A stretch of 64,000 nucleotides of DNA from Brachynemurus nebulosus. Its lineage: Eukaryota > Arthropoda > Insecta > Neuroptera > Myrmeleontidae. Both the position numbers and the translations under genes were made by a program. Shown piece by piece: positions 35,329 through 48,213 of this stretch (position 1 is the stretch's first letter; the number at the start of each line of letters is the position of its first letter). The stretch spans positions 558,001-622,000 of the forward strand of contig JAPWDM010000009.1 in NCBI GenBank assembly GCA_035578155.1, written 5' to 3'. The notes below the pieces were generated by a model. The model was not told the origin of the DNA. It searched no databases and saw only the letters and a program-made list of their open reading frames with translations.

Positions 35329-35484
35329 AATGGTTTAGATTACTGTAATAGTGAAATAAAGGGAACATTAGGAGTTATAAGTCATCAGAAAATTAAAATG
35401 AAAGAGAAGATTAAATTAAAAATTACAATAGCGGTTTCGGAAGAGCATATGCTTCCGTCAATTCCTAATGTTCCCTTTATTTCA
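35329..35484. mobile_element. Hairpin insert flanked by a CTTAAGGTAGT duplication
   Basis: A ~12-bp direct repeat (CCTTAAGGTAGT) brackets a ~156-bp insert. The insert contains inverted GTGAAATAAAGGGAACATTA and its complement (about 35350-35373 and 35463-35486). A duplication this long is unusual for the cut-and-paste elements elsewhere here and could instead reflect target-primed insertion or a local duplication. Class open. Confidence 0.5.
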
Positions 35485-35491
35485 CCTTAAG

Positions 35492-36003
35492 GTAGTATTC
35501 TAGTCTAGAATTTTTTAAAATTCGACTTTTGTTTCGTTTTCTGAATGTATATAGAACTTTAAAAATGGGTCCCCTGAAGGAAATTTAAAAACTGAAATAG
35601 AGTTTTAGCCCTTGATAGATACCAAACTTTAAGTGCATTTTTTTTTTTTTTTGAAACTACATTTTTAAAGCTACTTGACAATGGTATCTCGATTTGATAC
35701 TGCGAAATTTTGATTTCAAGTAAGATATTTTGGAAAAAACGTTAAGAAAATAATTTTTATTTCAAACAGCCACCATTTTTAGATTTTAAAAAAAAAAATT
35801 TATTATAGTTTCTGCCAGAATGACAACTTTTCTAAACCAGGCAGATGAACATAAATCCCAAAATCATGTTAACCAGCACATTACTTTTTTTGGATGGTTA
35901 TATGTCTTTAAATATTCATTTTATTTTTATATGAAATTCTTTTTATATACTTTTGGATGGTAAAAAAATAAATGGATAATCAAAAAATGGATAGTAAAAA
36001 TAT
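35492..36003 (+). repeat. TATTCTAGTCTAGAA family, copy 1
   Basis: Starts after TTAA as GGTAGTATTCTAGTCTAGAA and ends with ATGGATAGTAAAAATATTA. The interior aligns loosely with 37088-37503 and 56609-57264 through GATATCTCGA, GAAACTAC and GAC(A)ACTTT motifs. Diverged, non-coding. Confidence 0.6.
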
Positions 36004-36158
36004 TACCTAATGGTTTTTTTCACAAAGTAATAGTTGGTCGTATTTTAAGCGTATTTTGAGGCTTCTTTTATTCATTAATACACTCAATCTATGTCCTTGG
36101 TCTATGATTTTTACTCATAATTTTTTTTTTTTAGATTTCCATTTATAACATGATGCAG

Positions 36159-37083
<925 letters not shown>

Positions 37084-37087
37084 TTTA

Positions 37088-37503
37088 AGGCAATATTCTA
37101 GTCTAGAATTTTTTGAAATAGGATTTTTTTGTTTCATTTTGCTGAAAGTTTAGTCCTCTAGAAATGTGTTCTCAGAAAGAAATTTATAAATTTTGAAAAT
37201 TTACAAAATTATAGCCATTTTAATAAGTTAGTTTCTGGTATCTTTAAATGAAATTTTCTTGAAATTACAGTTCTCAAGCTGGTCGACACGATATCTCGAA
37301 TTCCATTTATCCAATAAACTTCGAATTTGGCATGTACTTTCAATACATGTTGCTGTATGACAGAAACTACGGATATTGTAAAATTTTAATTTTTACTATT
37401 GTTAAAAAATAAAAAACTTTTTCATTGTAGTTCCTGTCAAAATCACAACTTTCTTGAAGCCTAATCATTTTTTGTGTATATAAAAAAATAGACAGTAAAA
37501 ATA
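37088..37503 (+). repeat. TATTCTAGTCTAGAA family, copy 2
   Basis: Preceded by TTAA (37084-37087). Starts GGCAATATTCTAGTCTAGAA and ends GACAGTAAAAATA before the TTAA at 37504-37507, which is shared with the next element. It lacks obvious inverted tips, so cut-and-paste insertion is inferred from TTAA alone. Confidence 0.6.
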
Positions 37504-37507
37504 TTAA

Positions 37508-37792
37508 GGTACCATCACAGGGTGATTGGCCGGAAAATAGACAATTTTCGCGATTTTATTTTTGGCCAGATAGGATGGGGAAATGGGAATGAATTTTTTT
37601 TTACGATTAATACGACTATTTAACAATACAAAATTTTTTTTATTCATTTTTATTTATTTTTTATAATTATTATAATTTTTTAAATAGTGGTATTAATCGT
37701 AAAAAAAAATTCATCTCCATTTCCCCATCCTAACCAACCAAAAAAAAATCGCGAATTGACTATTTTTCGGCCAATCACACTGTGGTGGTACC
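37508..37792. mobile_element. 285-bp palindromic MITE, TTAA target
   Basis: The tips GGTACCATCACAGGGTGATT and the complement of GGTACCACCACAGTGTGATT are flanked by TTAA on both sides (37504-37507 and 37793-37796). The arms continue through TGGCCGGAAAATAG, GGATGGGGAAATGG and TTTTTTTACGATTAATAC. TTAA targets are used by the piggyBac and Kolobok groups; the tips do not decide between them. Confidence 0.85.
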
Positions 37793-37796
37793 TTAA

Positions 37797-38485
37797 AAGG
37801 GGAGGGTCTCCAGAACTTTCAAATTACTCCATTTATGTTTTGCTTTAAAAGTTCATTTGAACCTTAAGGAATATATTTCTAATGTTTTAATCCCAACAGA
37901 AAGATTATCTTTGATAACGATAAACTGCTTTTAACTCTACTTTTCAAGAACGAAAACTTTTTAATAACGTTTTTCTCAAAACAGGTTTTTTTCCGCGCCG
38001 TGGAACATAACTTAAAAAGTTATTAAGGTATTAACTTAAAATTTCGTACAGATATTCTTTAAGATATTGGCCTTTGCATATACCTAAAATTTTGCATAAA
38101 TTATTACTATAAAAATTGTTTATAACAATTTGTTTATTAAAAAAAAAGTGAAATATTTTTCATTTTGATTTTAAATTGTGAAAAACAAATTTTCTCATCA
38201 GAAATAGGTATATGCGAGACGTAATGACTTATTTTAATAAAATTTTTTTGTCCTATTGAATTCAGTTGATTACAAGAGGCTGGGCATTCCACGGCGCAAA
38301 TTAAAAGAGTCAACTTGGAACAGCTGTAGCACCGCCATTTTTTCTTTTTTTTTTTGCATAAAAATTTATGATTGAATACACCATAACATGTACTATACTA
38401 TGTAACTTCATTTGATACAATAAATTTATCCAGTTTCTTGAAAAAAAATTATTGAAAAACCTGTTGTCTGGAGGACCCTCTCCCC
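37797..38485 (+). mobile_element. TTAA-flanked element, GGGAGGGTCTCCAGA family, copy 1
   Basis: Left AAGGGGAGGGTCTCCAGAAC, right complement of GGGGAGAGGGTCCTCCAGAC, with TTAA at 37793-37796 and 38486-38489. It matches 55232-55901 nearly throughout (for example AGGAATATATTTCTAATGTT and TATTGGCCTTTGCATATACC). An internal inverted CCGCGCCGTGGAA / TTCCACGGCGC pair lies near 37995 and 38285. Non-coding. Confidence 0.8.
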
Positions 38486-38489
38486 TTAA

Positions 38490-39146
38490 CAGTTTTTTTT
38501 GTTTTTGTTTTTAAATTTTATTAATTTCTTAAAAAAAAAGAAAAAGAAACAGAAATTGTTACTTCCCAAACTACCTAATTTTGAGTTTATTATACCGTAT
38601 ACATATATTTGAATTCTATATCTAATTATTTGTGAAATTTCTATAGAAATTCAAACAGGCGTGTTGGTAATCATTGTCAACGTACGAATAATTACGAATG
38701 TTGTTCGTCACTGATGAAGATGGCACTAATATCGAACATTCCAACCGATAGATAATTGCCATTAATTTCGTGCAAGAACAAATAAGTACCTACCTGTAAT
38801 CTACACTTCTACCTCGTTAAATGACAAGAAGGCAATTAATTATCTATTTACGTTCTGATCTTCCGAATACCTATCATCAATGTCACATTGTAGCTAAGAG
38901 TATCAGATTGCAAAGAAAATATTCAAGTAACATAATTGACATGGAAATTTTGTCGTTGGAGAGATGCTAATTATAAGCATTTACGAGGAAGCGTAAGTGT
39001 TTCCGCATTACTGATTCGAAATTTACGTAAATATATCGTATCATGTACCTACACAATTAATATATAATATAATCAAATAATTAACAGGGGACTGAATATT
39101 GATATATTATAAATCAGTGGTTCTCAAACGGGGTACATAAACATAC
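38490..39146. other. Unannotated AT-rich DNA
   Basis: TGGTTCTCAAACGGGGTAC at about 39118 resembles a short hAT tip, with no partner. Confidence 0.45.
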
Positions 39147-39255
39147 AATTAATTTATAATTCGACCTTAAAATACCACTTGATTATAACCCCTTGATTCG
39201 ACCTTAAAATGCCCCCAAATCAAGGGGTATTTTAAGGTCGAATTATAAATTAATT
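39147..39255. repeat. Hairpin with perfect 30-bp arms
   Basis: 39147-39176 (AATTAATTTATAATTCGACC...) and 39226-39255 are exact complements. The loop contains a second copy of ATTCGACCTTAAAAT and a nested CCCCTTGATT/AATCAAGGGG pair, so most of the 109 bp can fold. Confidence 0.9.
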
Positions 39256-41247
39256 CCATTTTTTTTTTGTTTTCTTTACTTTCTTGCATTTTCAGTTTTT
39301 TTCTATTAATATTTAATTTCTTTTGTATTTTCAATAACAAAAACTCATTTTGTGCTAAATAATTATTGTTTCATTTATTATGAATTGCCTGTAAACATTC
39401 CCCATTTTCAGGTACCTGAATAATTCAACTTTTTGTAGACGATGCCAAAAAGACTTTCTTTTGAAAGTTCATAGTATAAGCTATAAAAGCCTAAAACCGT
39501 TTCTTTTAATAGTCGTTCATTGTAGAGTTAGGAATTTTTTAATAAAATTTAGTTTTTCATACTTTTCAAATTATTGTTCAATTTTTATTAACAACAGTTT
39601 TAAACTTTTGACTCTGGCAACTGCTGAGTCATGTAGTAGACACTTCAAAAAGTAACCCAGAATTTTTTGAGATTTTTTGGAAGCCTAGAAAACTTTGAAA
39701 ACACGACCGTTCCTTAAAAAACCTAGTGTACACTCCGTGCACTCGAAAATTTAGTGTACACACGCCGGGTTAATATTTTTGAATCTGATAACATATAATT
39801 TCACAACTGTGACATCTACTTTTCATCTGTCGAAAATGTTCTAATAGACTAAACATTTCATTTTGAACATGTTATTTCGACAAAATGCAAAAACCAGTTC
39901 AGATGAATTTTTTAATGGACTATAAGAGTGGGTAGAATGTTAATTAAAAAATTCTTGTTGGTCTGCAAGACTTTCATTTCTCAATATTCTTAAATGAAAT
40001 ATGACAGGACAAAATTTATGGAATGTATCATCAGTATAATATAATTCTGTTGAAAAAAAAAATATTTTCAATCTAAAATTCCTTAACCAATCTGCCAGCT
40101 CATTTCAAAAAGGTACAGTTGGCGTGGTATTTCAATAAAATAACATATTTTGCAGAATATTTTATAAATTTATACTGACAACTTCATAGAATAACAATGA
40201 AACAGGAAGTAATTGAATGTGGCGGTTACCACGTGTTTATGAAGTAAATATTTGTGATGTAACAAAAAAAAAAACCTAACATTCCATTAGATTACGTGCA
40301 ACCTGTTTTCATATTCTTTGATATACGTGTGATGCTATTGCAGATAAAATGGGTTAAAGAGGTGTTTAAGGTATAGTTGTTCGGTAAAACGATTTTTCAA
40401 AGGATTTTAACGAAACTTCTCTAGATATTTATTTAATTCAATATCAATAATACGAGCCTATACCGAAAAAAAAATTGATCGTCACAATTTTCAGAAAAAC
40501 GGTTTCAAAGTTTGGTAATTTTAACACGGGTTCTTATGGGAAAACTTTTTTTTTTTTAATAAAATGAAAACGTGTCAAAGGAATTTGATAAAAATTTAAT
40601 ATGTTATAAAATACAAAGTTACAAACCATGTTTAATAACAAATAAAAATTAATGAACCGCGCCGTTTTTTAAATATAATTTATAAACATCATTTTACAAC
40701 GTTTTTACAATAATGCTTTTATGTTGCTATAATATAAGCGCGCGGAAATTCAACAAAACAAGTGGTATAGAAATAATAATAACTGAAGAATATTAATACA
40801 TTATTTAATTTTTGATAAAAGAAAATTTTTTCGCTGAGCTATACTTTTGTACCTGACTATCTCGCACCAAATATCATAATATTTAAAAAAAATTTTGCAC
40901 CTATTAAAAATGTACCCACACTCAACCAAAAAAAAAGAAACCAAAGCCAAAAAAATTTGGAAAATTTTATACATTTTCAAGCGGCTGTATTTTAGTCAAA
41001 AATGGTTTGAGGATGGTTTTAAAAAGTGTATTTTTTTTCTGCATGACAATAAAAGGGTAATTACTTTAAAATTGTGTATGAAGCCCAGAAAATTTTTTAA
41101 ATTAATTGGGTGTCATAACCTTTTTAGAGTGTATTTTTAGCTACAATTTTTTTTTCAAAAAAAAAAAACATTTTTATTTGTGGCTTTTTACAAGGTTTTA
41201 GAAAGTTCAAATTATTTTTTTTATAGTAAAAAAAAATCTATTGCATA
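39256..41247. other. Unannotated AT-rich DNA
   Basis: 39729-39772 has two TAGTGTACAC copies and ends GGGTTAA, which could be a piggyBac-type tip without a partner. Short frames (39461-39655, 40895-41140) lack domains. Confidence 0.4.
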
Positions 41248-41403
41248 GGGTAAAAGCCCCCTTTGTGGAACGGTATCTAATTATGAACATTTACATATTA
41301 ATGAAGTTATTTCTGAAAGAAACGTCTGATAACAAAAATTATTATTAATAGAGTGATTGTTTTTCAATTTAAATTCACTTCGCATTTAAAGTTTCCTTAC
41401 CCT
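41248..41403 (-). mobile_element. Truncated copy of the GTAAAAGCCCCC MITE
   Basis: It matches the complement of the right three fifths of 54026-54265: GGTAAAAGCCCCC, GTGGAACGGT, ACATTTACATATTAATGAAG, GTCTGATAACAAAAATTATT, AACAATCA-type sequence. It ends near 41403 before the other arm. Confidence 0.8.
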
Positions 41404-44310
41404 ACCTACTTTTTGTCAAATGGATTTTTAAATGTTTTTCTCCTTTTTTAAAAGTGTTAAAGTGACAGGATTATTTAGTTGACCATGTTCTTTCAAGTTG
41501 AAAATATTCTTAAATCATGTACAAAAATTGTCAAATTGCTAAGATTGTTTTTGGGAGATTGGAACAAAAGTAGATCTGTAACACTATTTAGGCTTAAAAT
41601 CATTTTTAGCACCAAGTGAATTACGAAGTAGTCAGATTCACCGTCTACAAGCTAGAGAAATTTTAAATTCTGTTGAATATTTTGGTTCGTGAATTTCTTT
41701 TGTTAAATACGATTTTGTAAAAGTTAATCATAATTTTTGCAACTCAATTTACTGCCAATATCACCTAAACAATTACGTTACTTTACCATAAAATATGTAT
41801 AAAAAAAAAATATAATAAAATAGCTCCAGCTCTGGGTTGATTGATTTTACAAACATATTTCTGAAAAACCTATAAATGAAAAATATTGGAAAATCAAATT
41901 ACTTTCCTTTGTGAATTTTTCTATTGCTATTAGACTAGACAACATTCATCCATCCGATTGAATCTTTACGGAAACCGCCAAGATAAGATACAAAAGAAAT
42001 TCAACAAAAAAAAGAAATTCCCATGAGACGAAACATACTTTTTCTCCCGCTTTTATCAACAATCTGCTAATCAGCCATGGAAGAAGGAGAGGTATATAAT
42101 ATTGTAAAGGAAGGAGCATTTCCCAAAATACTGATCAACATATTATGAATATTAAACGTGCGTATTATGAATGACGTCATTTTGTAAATAAACAGTAACG
42201 GTTTTAATTTAATTAAAGCATTGCCATTGCTTTTAAAACAATATATTTAGTATATTTTTCTTATAATTGTGATTTCTATATAAAAACATAAGCAATTAAT
42301 TAATTATTTTTAATATCTGTTCTATTTAATTCAATAATCAACTCCTTAAGAATGCTGTTCGACTATTTTATCAGTTAATTTTTCGAATTCTTAATTGTCT
42401 ACTAAATTGTTGTATTTTTTAACGGTGTTTAAAGAATATTATAAATTACTATAAACTGAAATCAAAAATTGCTCAAATTAATCGATTATTTACAATTTAT
42501 AATAATTTTTGTAAAAAGATTACGTTTTGGTTTATAATTTTCCATCACCAATAAGACATATCTTTTTGATAAAAGTAGACACAAACATAAATAAAACTAT
42601 ACATTTATTAAATTATCATTTTATTAATAAATAAATAAATACAAACGAAATAGATAATCTTGAAGTTAAATTTTTTTATGCTCATTAATTTTACATATAA
42701 GACGCTACTGAAATGAAGGGTCAATCTAACCTATATTTTAATTTTTACATAATTTTATTTTTCACAATATTTTTAAAATTTTTGTCGTTATTATCACATA
42801 TTTTAACTAAAAAACGAATTCCTTATTTACGTAGAATGATTCCATTTTCGGTATTTCCTTTACTTTGTGTAATGTCAACATTGGTATTTTTCCGCTTATT
42901 ATAAACCTGTTTTTTTAAATGAAAAATTTAAAAAAATTAACAAATTTTCGCTAGAAATGGTTGCATTTATTGATCAATACAATATTTACTTACCCAAATA
43001 TTATATTTACGGTGTATTACGTTTACCAATTTTTTCTTAAATTTAATTTTTTGTAGGAATGGATGTTTAGTGCTTATTTGTACGTGTTCTAGTGTATATT
43101 TACTCTTTTATTTTTTATTTTTTGTGGTACATTCAAAAGAATCTACATATTCATTCTAACATATCATATTATATTATATCTTGTCTCTCTCTTAAGAAAT
43201 AGTCTCCATCCATATTTTTCTATATAAATGTAATCAGCAAATGAAGTTTAAATTAAATGGCGTTGTTGGTCGTAAACAAATGCAAACTTGTAGATAAAGG
43301 CAAACCGTTAAATGGCTTGTCCAGTATGTTTAATTTGTCCACAGTATATCTGATGTAATATTATTTTACACAATTTAAATAATATTTAAATAAATTTATG
43401 CAAAAACACCACGAGACTTTAGTGTTTCTTTTGACCATCCATTGCGTGAATTGTTACTCTCGGGCCTTTACAGGTCCTCTGTAGCAACAAATTTTACACT
43501 TGGGATTCAAAGGCACACTTTAGTCCCTCGATGTACTTATAAATACTATTTAATTCATTTTAAGTGAAATTTCTTGTATCTTCATGACAGCCAACGAAAT
43601 TTCTAGAGAGTATTAAACTTTTTTTTTAATTCCCATGTTTTAATTTGTCAGACAATTTTTTTGAAGGATATTAAAAGCTTTTAAACTATGGAGCCTTTTG
43701 TTTACACTTGTATATAATGTAAGGGTAAGAAGGTTATTCATATCGGCAAAATATGCGTAAGATTATATATGGTGAGAGTAGGTTATTGACAGTAGAATGT
43801 TGGAAAAGGATTCTTTTCCATTGTCTACAGGTACCACCCTTTCAATGTAACTAATCAATACAAACGGATGGGAATACAATACATAATGAAAAAGATAATG
43901 GTACAGTAGACCCTCCAGATTCATGGTTGTTAATGAAATTCCAAGAAGGGAAAATATTGAAACAATTCTATATACGATTCGATTGGTAAAATTTAACGAA
44001 GGTATAAGATAACAACGATTATTTGTTTTGTATGTATAATGTTTTATTAAAAACAAATTAGAAAACATAATATAATATTGTTTGCCATCATCTGCAACAA
44101 GGGTCGGTAACCCTTTTAGGACAAAGGGCCATTTAAAAAAAAAAAAACAATAAATATCCTTAGGTAAGTAGCGTAGTTCTAAAAAAAATAAAATAAATAA
44201 GACTTGTGTGTTACTTTAATGAATATTTTCTGAAATGAATACCTTTTAACGTATTTGTTACCATATCGTTACACTAACCTTATTTCGTTTTTGTTAAACT
44301 TTTAGGATCA
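41404..44310. other. Long unannotated AT-rich stretch
   Basis: 2.9 kb without a repeat shared in the window. Frames at 42713-42904 (hydrophobic, T-rich) and 43763-44068 (101 codons, minus) show no family I recognise and no conserved neighbours. Confidence 0.45.
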
Positions 44311-45412
44311 CTGAACTCTTACTACTTTTGGAGTAGAATCGCCGTAAGCTTATTATTTTTGGTGCAGAATCGTTGTAACTTTACTATTTTTGGTGTGGAA
44401 TCCCTGTAACCTTACTACTTTCGGTGCAGAATCGCTGTGACCTTACTACTTTTAGTGCAGAATCGCTGTAACCTTACTACTTTTGGTACAAAATCGCTGT
44501 AACGTTACTACTTTTGGTGAAGAATCGCTGTAACCTTACTACTTTTGGTGTAGAATTCCTGTAACCTTACTACTTTGGGTGCAATATCGCTGTAACCGTA
44601 CTACTTTTGGCGCAGACTCGCTTTAACCGTACTACTTTTGGTTACTTTTGGTGCAGAATCGCTGTAACCTTACTACTTTTGGTGTAGAATCGCTGTAACC
44701 TTACTACCTTTGGTGCAGAATGGCTGTAACCTTACTACTTTTGGTGCAGAATCGCTGTAACCTTACTACTTTTGGTGTAGAATTCCTGTAACCTTACTAC
44801 TTTGGGTGCAATATCGCTGTAACCTTACTACCTTTGGCGCAGACTCGCTTTAACCGTACTACTTTTGGTTACTTTTGGTGCAGAATCGCTGTAACCTTAC
44901 TACTTTTGGTACAGAATCGCTGTAACCTTACTACTCTTGGTTACTTTTGGTACAGAATCGCTGTAATCTTGCTACTTTCCGTGTAGAATTCCTGTAACCT
45001 TTCTACTTTCGGTGCAGAATCGCTGTAACTTTTCTACTTTTGGTGCAGAATCGCTGTAACCTTACTAGTTTTGGTACAAAATCGCTGTAACGTTACCACT
45101 TTTGGTGAAGAATCCCGGTAACCTTACTATTTTCGGTGCAGAATCGCTGTAACCTTTTGGTGGAGAATCGCTGTAACCTTACTACTTTTGGTGCAAAATC
45201 GCTGCAACCTTATTACTTTTGGTGCAGAATCGCTGGAACCTTACTACTTTTGGTGCAGAATCGCTGTAACCTTACTACTTTCAGTGCAGAATCATTGTAA
45301 CCTTACTACTTTTGGTGCAGAATTGATGTAAGCTTACTACTTTTGGTGCAGAACTGCTGTAACCTTACTACTTTTAGTACAAAATCGCTGTAACCTTCCT
45401 ATTTCTGGTAAA
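44311..45412 (+). repeat. 31-bp minisatellite array with a higher-order period
   Basis: About 35 tandem units of CGCTGTAACCTTACTACTTT followed by TGGTGCAGAAT. Variant units (GTAGAATTCCTG, GGGTGCAATATCG, GGCGCAGACTCGCTTTAACC, and a short GGTTACTTTTGG) appear in the same order from about 44530 and again 227 bp later, a higher-order repeat of about seven units. The period is not a multiple of three and no frame stays open, so it is non-coding. Composition is less AT-rich than the flanks. Confidence 0.95.
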
Positions 45413-46650
45413 GATATTTGTAGGATAAAATTACTGAAAAGGTAAAGGGATCTCGGCTAGCGGTAGGTCCCAAGTAATATTTTATTATATTCATTCTTCA
45501 TAAGATCTTTCTGTAGATACAGTTCTAATTGATTAATTCATAAATTTAGTATAGTTTTCGGAATAGTAACAAAATCTAAGTGCAGTTCAAATAAATCATA
45601 AACAATAATGTCTTTCAAAGTTCACATTTAAGTTTTCGATTTTACAAAATTAGTCAGCGGCACGTGGCCTAGTAAGTTACACGATTTGTACCCCCCACGA
45701 GTCGCCCCTCCTCCTACAGTGTGTTTTTTTTTTCATTCAAAAATGTTACAATTGACGTCACTTTCCCCTACTGTTTCCCGTCTAGACTTTCATTCGTGAA
45801 TATTCATTATTTTAATATAATATTAAAACTAATAAACTGTAACCTATTTATATTGTCATTTACCATCATTTACTATTTTCAATCACAAAATTTATTAAAA
45901 TAAATTTCTATGGAATAAAATATGGGACGTTCTTTGAGTCAATCGAATCAATTTTGTTGTACCAGGAACGTAGAATACCGTCTATAGTTTGAACGAAAAT
46001 TTCCAACTATTATGTGTTATTAGGTATGTAGACATTTCGTTGTCAAACTAACCTAACCAAATCTCATATTGGAATTCAAATTAGCAATTTAATTCGCTTT
46101 ATATGAATATTATTCAAAGGAAAACTGATTTAATAAATTTATTGTGAAGATGCTGATAAAACGGTTCCATTATTGTGTACCGAAATTTTGTGTAGAGAAA
46201 TGTATATTTACGGAGAAAATTTAGTTAAATATTCCAAAAGTGTTTTTTCTACTATAGAAAGTTTGAAAAATTAGTTGAGTTTGTGATTTAGTTTTTGAAA
46301 ATTAAAACAAAACCAACAAATTCAAACGCTATTTTGGTTAAAGTGATACGTGTTTTGTTTCTGTTAAGGGGGGAAATACTTTTTGACAGTTGTTTTTAAG
46401 AGGGAAAAAATTTATCTATATTTTTGAGGTGTGGTATTTTTTTTACTATAACCTTAGTCTTATCTCATATTTTTTTTGTTTCAATATAGAGCATGTCACT
46501 CCGTAAGTTCCCCAATGGCGAATACTTCAACAGCGGTAGTAGTTATCTCAAAAATTTAAAATTTGGGGGGACAGGTCTACCCACACTGTCAACATCCCAT
46601 TGGGTGTCCTTAAAGATTAAAGACTACCGTACATAAATAATTCTTTTCTT
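45413..46650. other. Unannotated AT-rich DNA
   Basis: Nothing recognised. Confidence 0.5.
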
Positions 46651-46748
46651 AGGGGGCCCCTCCTCCCGAGCCCCCGACAGGAGCTTTGCCCCTTGCGCCC
46701 CACTGGGAGGCTTCGCGCCCTGTGTCTCGTGGGGGGAATCCACCCCTC
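46651..46748 (-). repeat. GC-rich GGGGCAAAGC-type block
   Basis: The first 90 bases contain 65 G or C by my count, against a strongly AT-rich background. On the minus strand it reads as imperfect GGGGCGCAAGGGGCAAAGCT and TGTCGGGGGCTCGGGAGG segments, able to form short hairpins. It is probably a fragment of a dispersed GC-rich repeat rather than an exon; no frame with a domain was seen. Confidence 0.55.
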
Positions 46749-47214
46749 ATTAAACAAATTATATCATCATTTATTCTCGAGATATGCGAAACAATAAATA
46801 TTTCACAAAAAGTTTTTTACAGTCGGTACTATGAAAGTGTTACAGCACGAGACTAAAATATTATAACAGTTTCATAGTGAGATAAAAAAAATATGTAGAC
46901 GCTAGTAACTAGTTTACTGCTATGTACCTGTACTACGACAATAACAAAACAAACATTCTGCGTGTAATTACATGCAGCGTTTGATTGTGTTTGTCACATC
47001 AGAGTGGTGAAAGTAATATTGGTTGTAACACTTTGGTAGTGTATAGTTTCATAGTGGCTTCTGTAATTTCGTTTTTTTTCTCACAAAAAACAAACCGCTA
47101 ATCCGAACTAACTGAAAACTTTATCCGGTCTTCATTTTTTAATTACGCATCTAATGAAATTAGTCCGGAGTTGATATCATCATTTGTTCTCGAGATATGC
47201 GAGACGAAAGAAAA
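46749..47214. other. Unannotated; short direct repeat
   Basis: ATCATCATTTNTTCTCGAGA with following ATATGCGA occurs at about 46765 and 47176. Nothing else. Confidence 0.45.
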
Positions 47215-47370
47215 TTCACGAACGAATTAACGAACACACACACACAGACATCACGCTAAAAACAATAGATTCGGATTCTAGTGACCTTGAAACGTGGCGA
47301 TATATGTCCAAATTAGCGATTCGTAAAATCAGACCCATTACAATAACTTCCAATGGGAAGTTAAAAATTT
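47215..47370 (+). repeat. Probable dispersed insect repeat fragment
   Basis: CACACACACACAGACATCAC, GATTCGGATTCTAGTGACCT and TTACAATAACTTCC in this order resemble a repeat type seen widely in insect genomes. Recognition is from memory. A 62-codon frame through it is not taken as a gene. Confidence 0.35.
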
Positions 47371-47620
47371 AAAAAAAATTATTGACGAATTTTTTACTTT
47401 TATGAAACTTGTCCGTTTTTGCATCAAAATCCTTTTGTCCAGACATTGACATAAAAGTTTCGCTCACGTAGGAAGTAACAGTATAAAAGACCTATATTTG
47501 GTATAAATTTCAAAAATATTAATTGGTCGAGTACCTAGTTTTTACGTGAGAAATCGTCCCAATTTTAAAATTGTTGTTTTGAAAAAATCGTAATATGTAA
47601 AATTTCGGCATGTAATAATA

Positions 47621-48213
<593 letters not shown>

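Noticed and set aside
39729..39772. Possible piggyBac-type tip ending GGGTTAA
   Set aside because: Only one end is visible and no matching TTAACCC partner was found nearby.
40370..40860. Possible inverted ends AGGTATAGTTG / GCTATACTTTTGTACCT
   Set aside because: Pairing is short and interrupted, with no target duplication. Too weak to call an element.
43763..44068. 101-codon minus-strand frame
   Set aside because: No recognisable family and rich in residues encoded by AT-rich codons. No supporting context.
44311..45412. CRISPR-like regular repeat
   Set aside because: Units of 31 bp follow each other directly without unique spacers, and the context is eukaryotic. It is a minisatellite.
47184..47372. 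62-codon frame after a CACACA tract
   Set aside because: The DNA resembles a dispersed insect repeat and the frame starts in flanking low-complexity sequence. Not supported as a gene.
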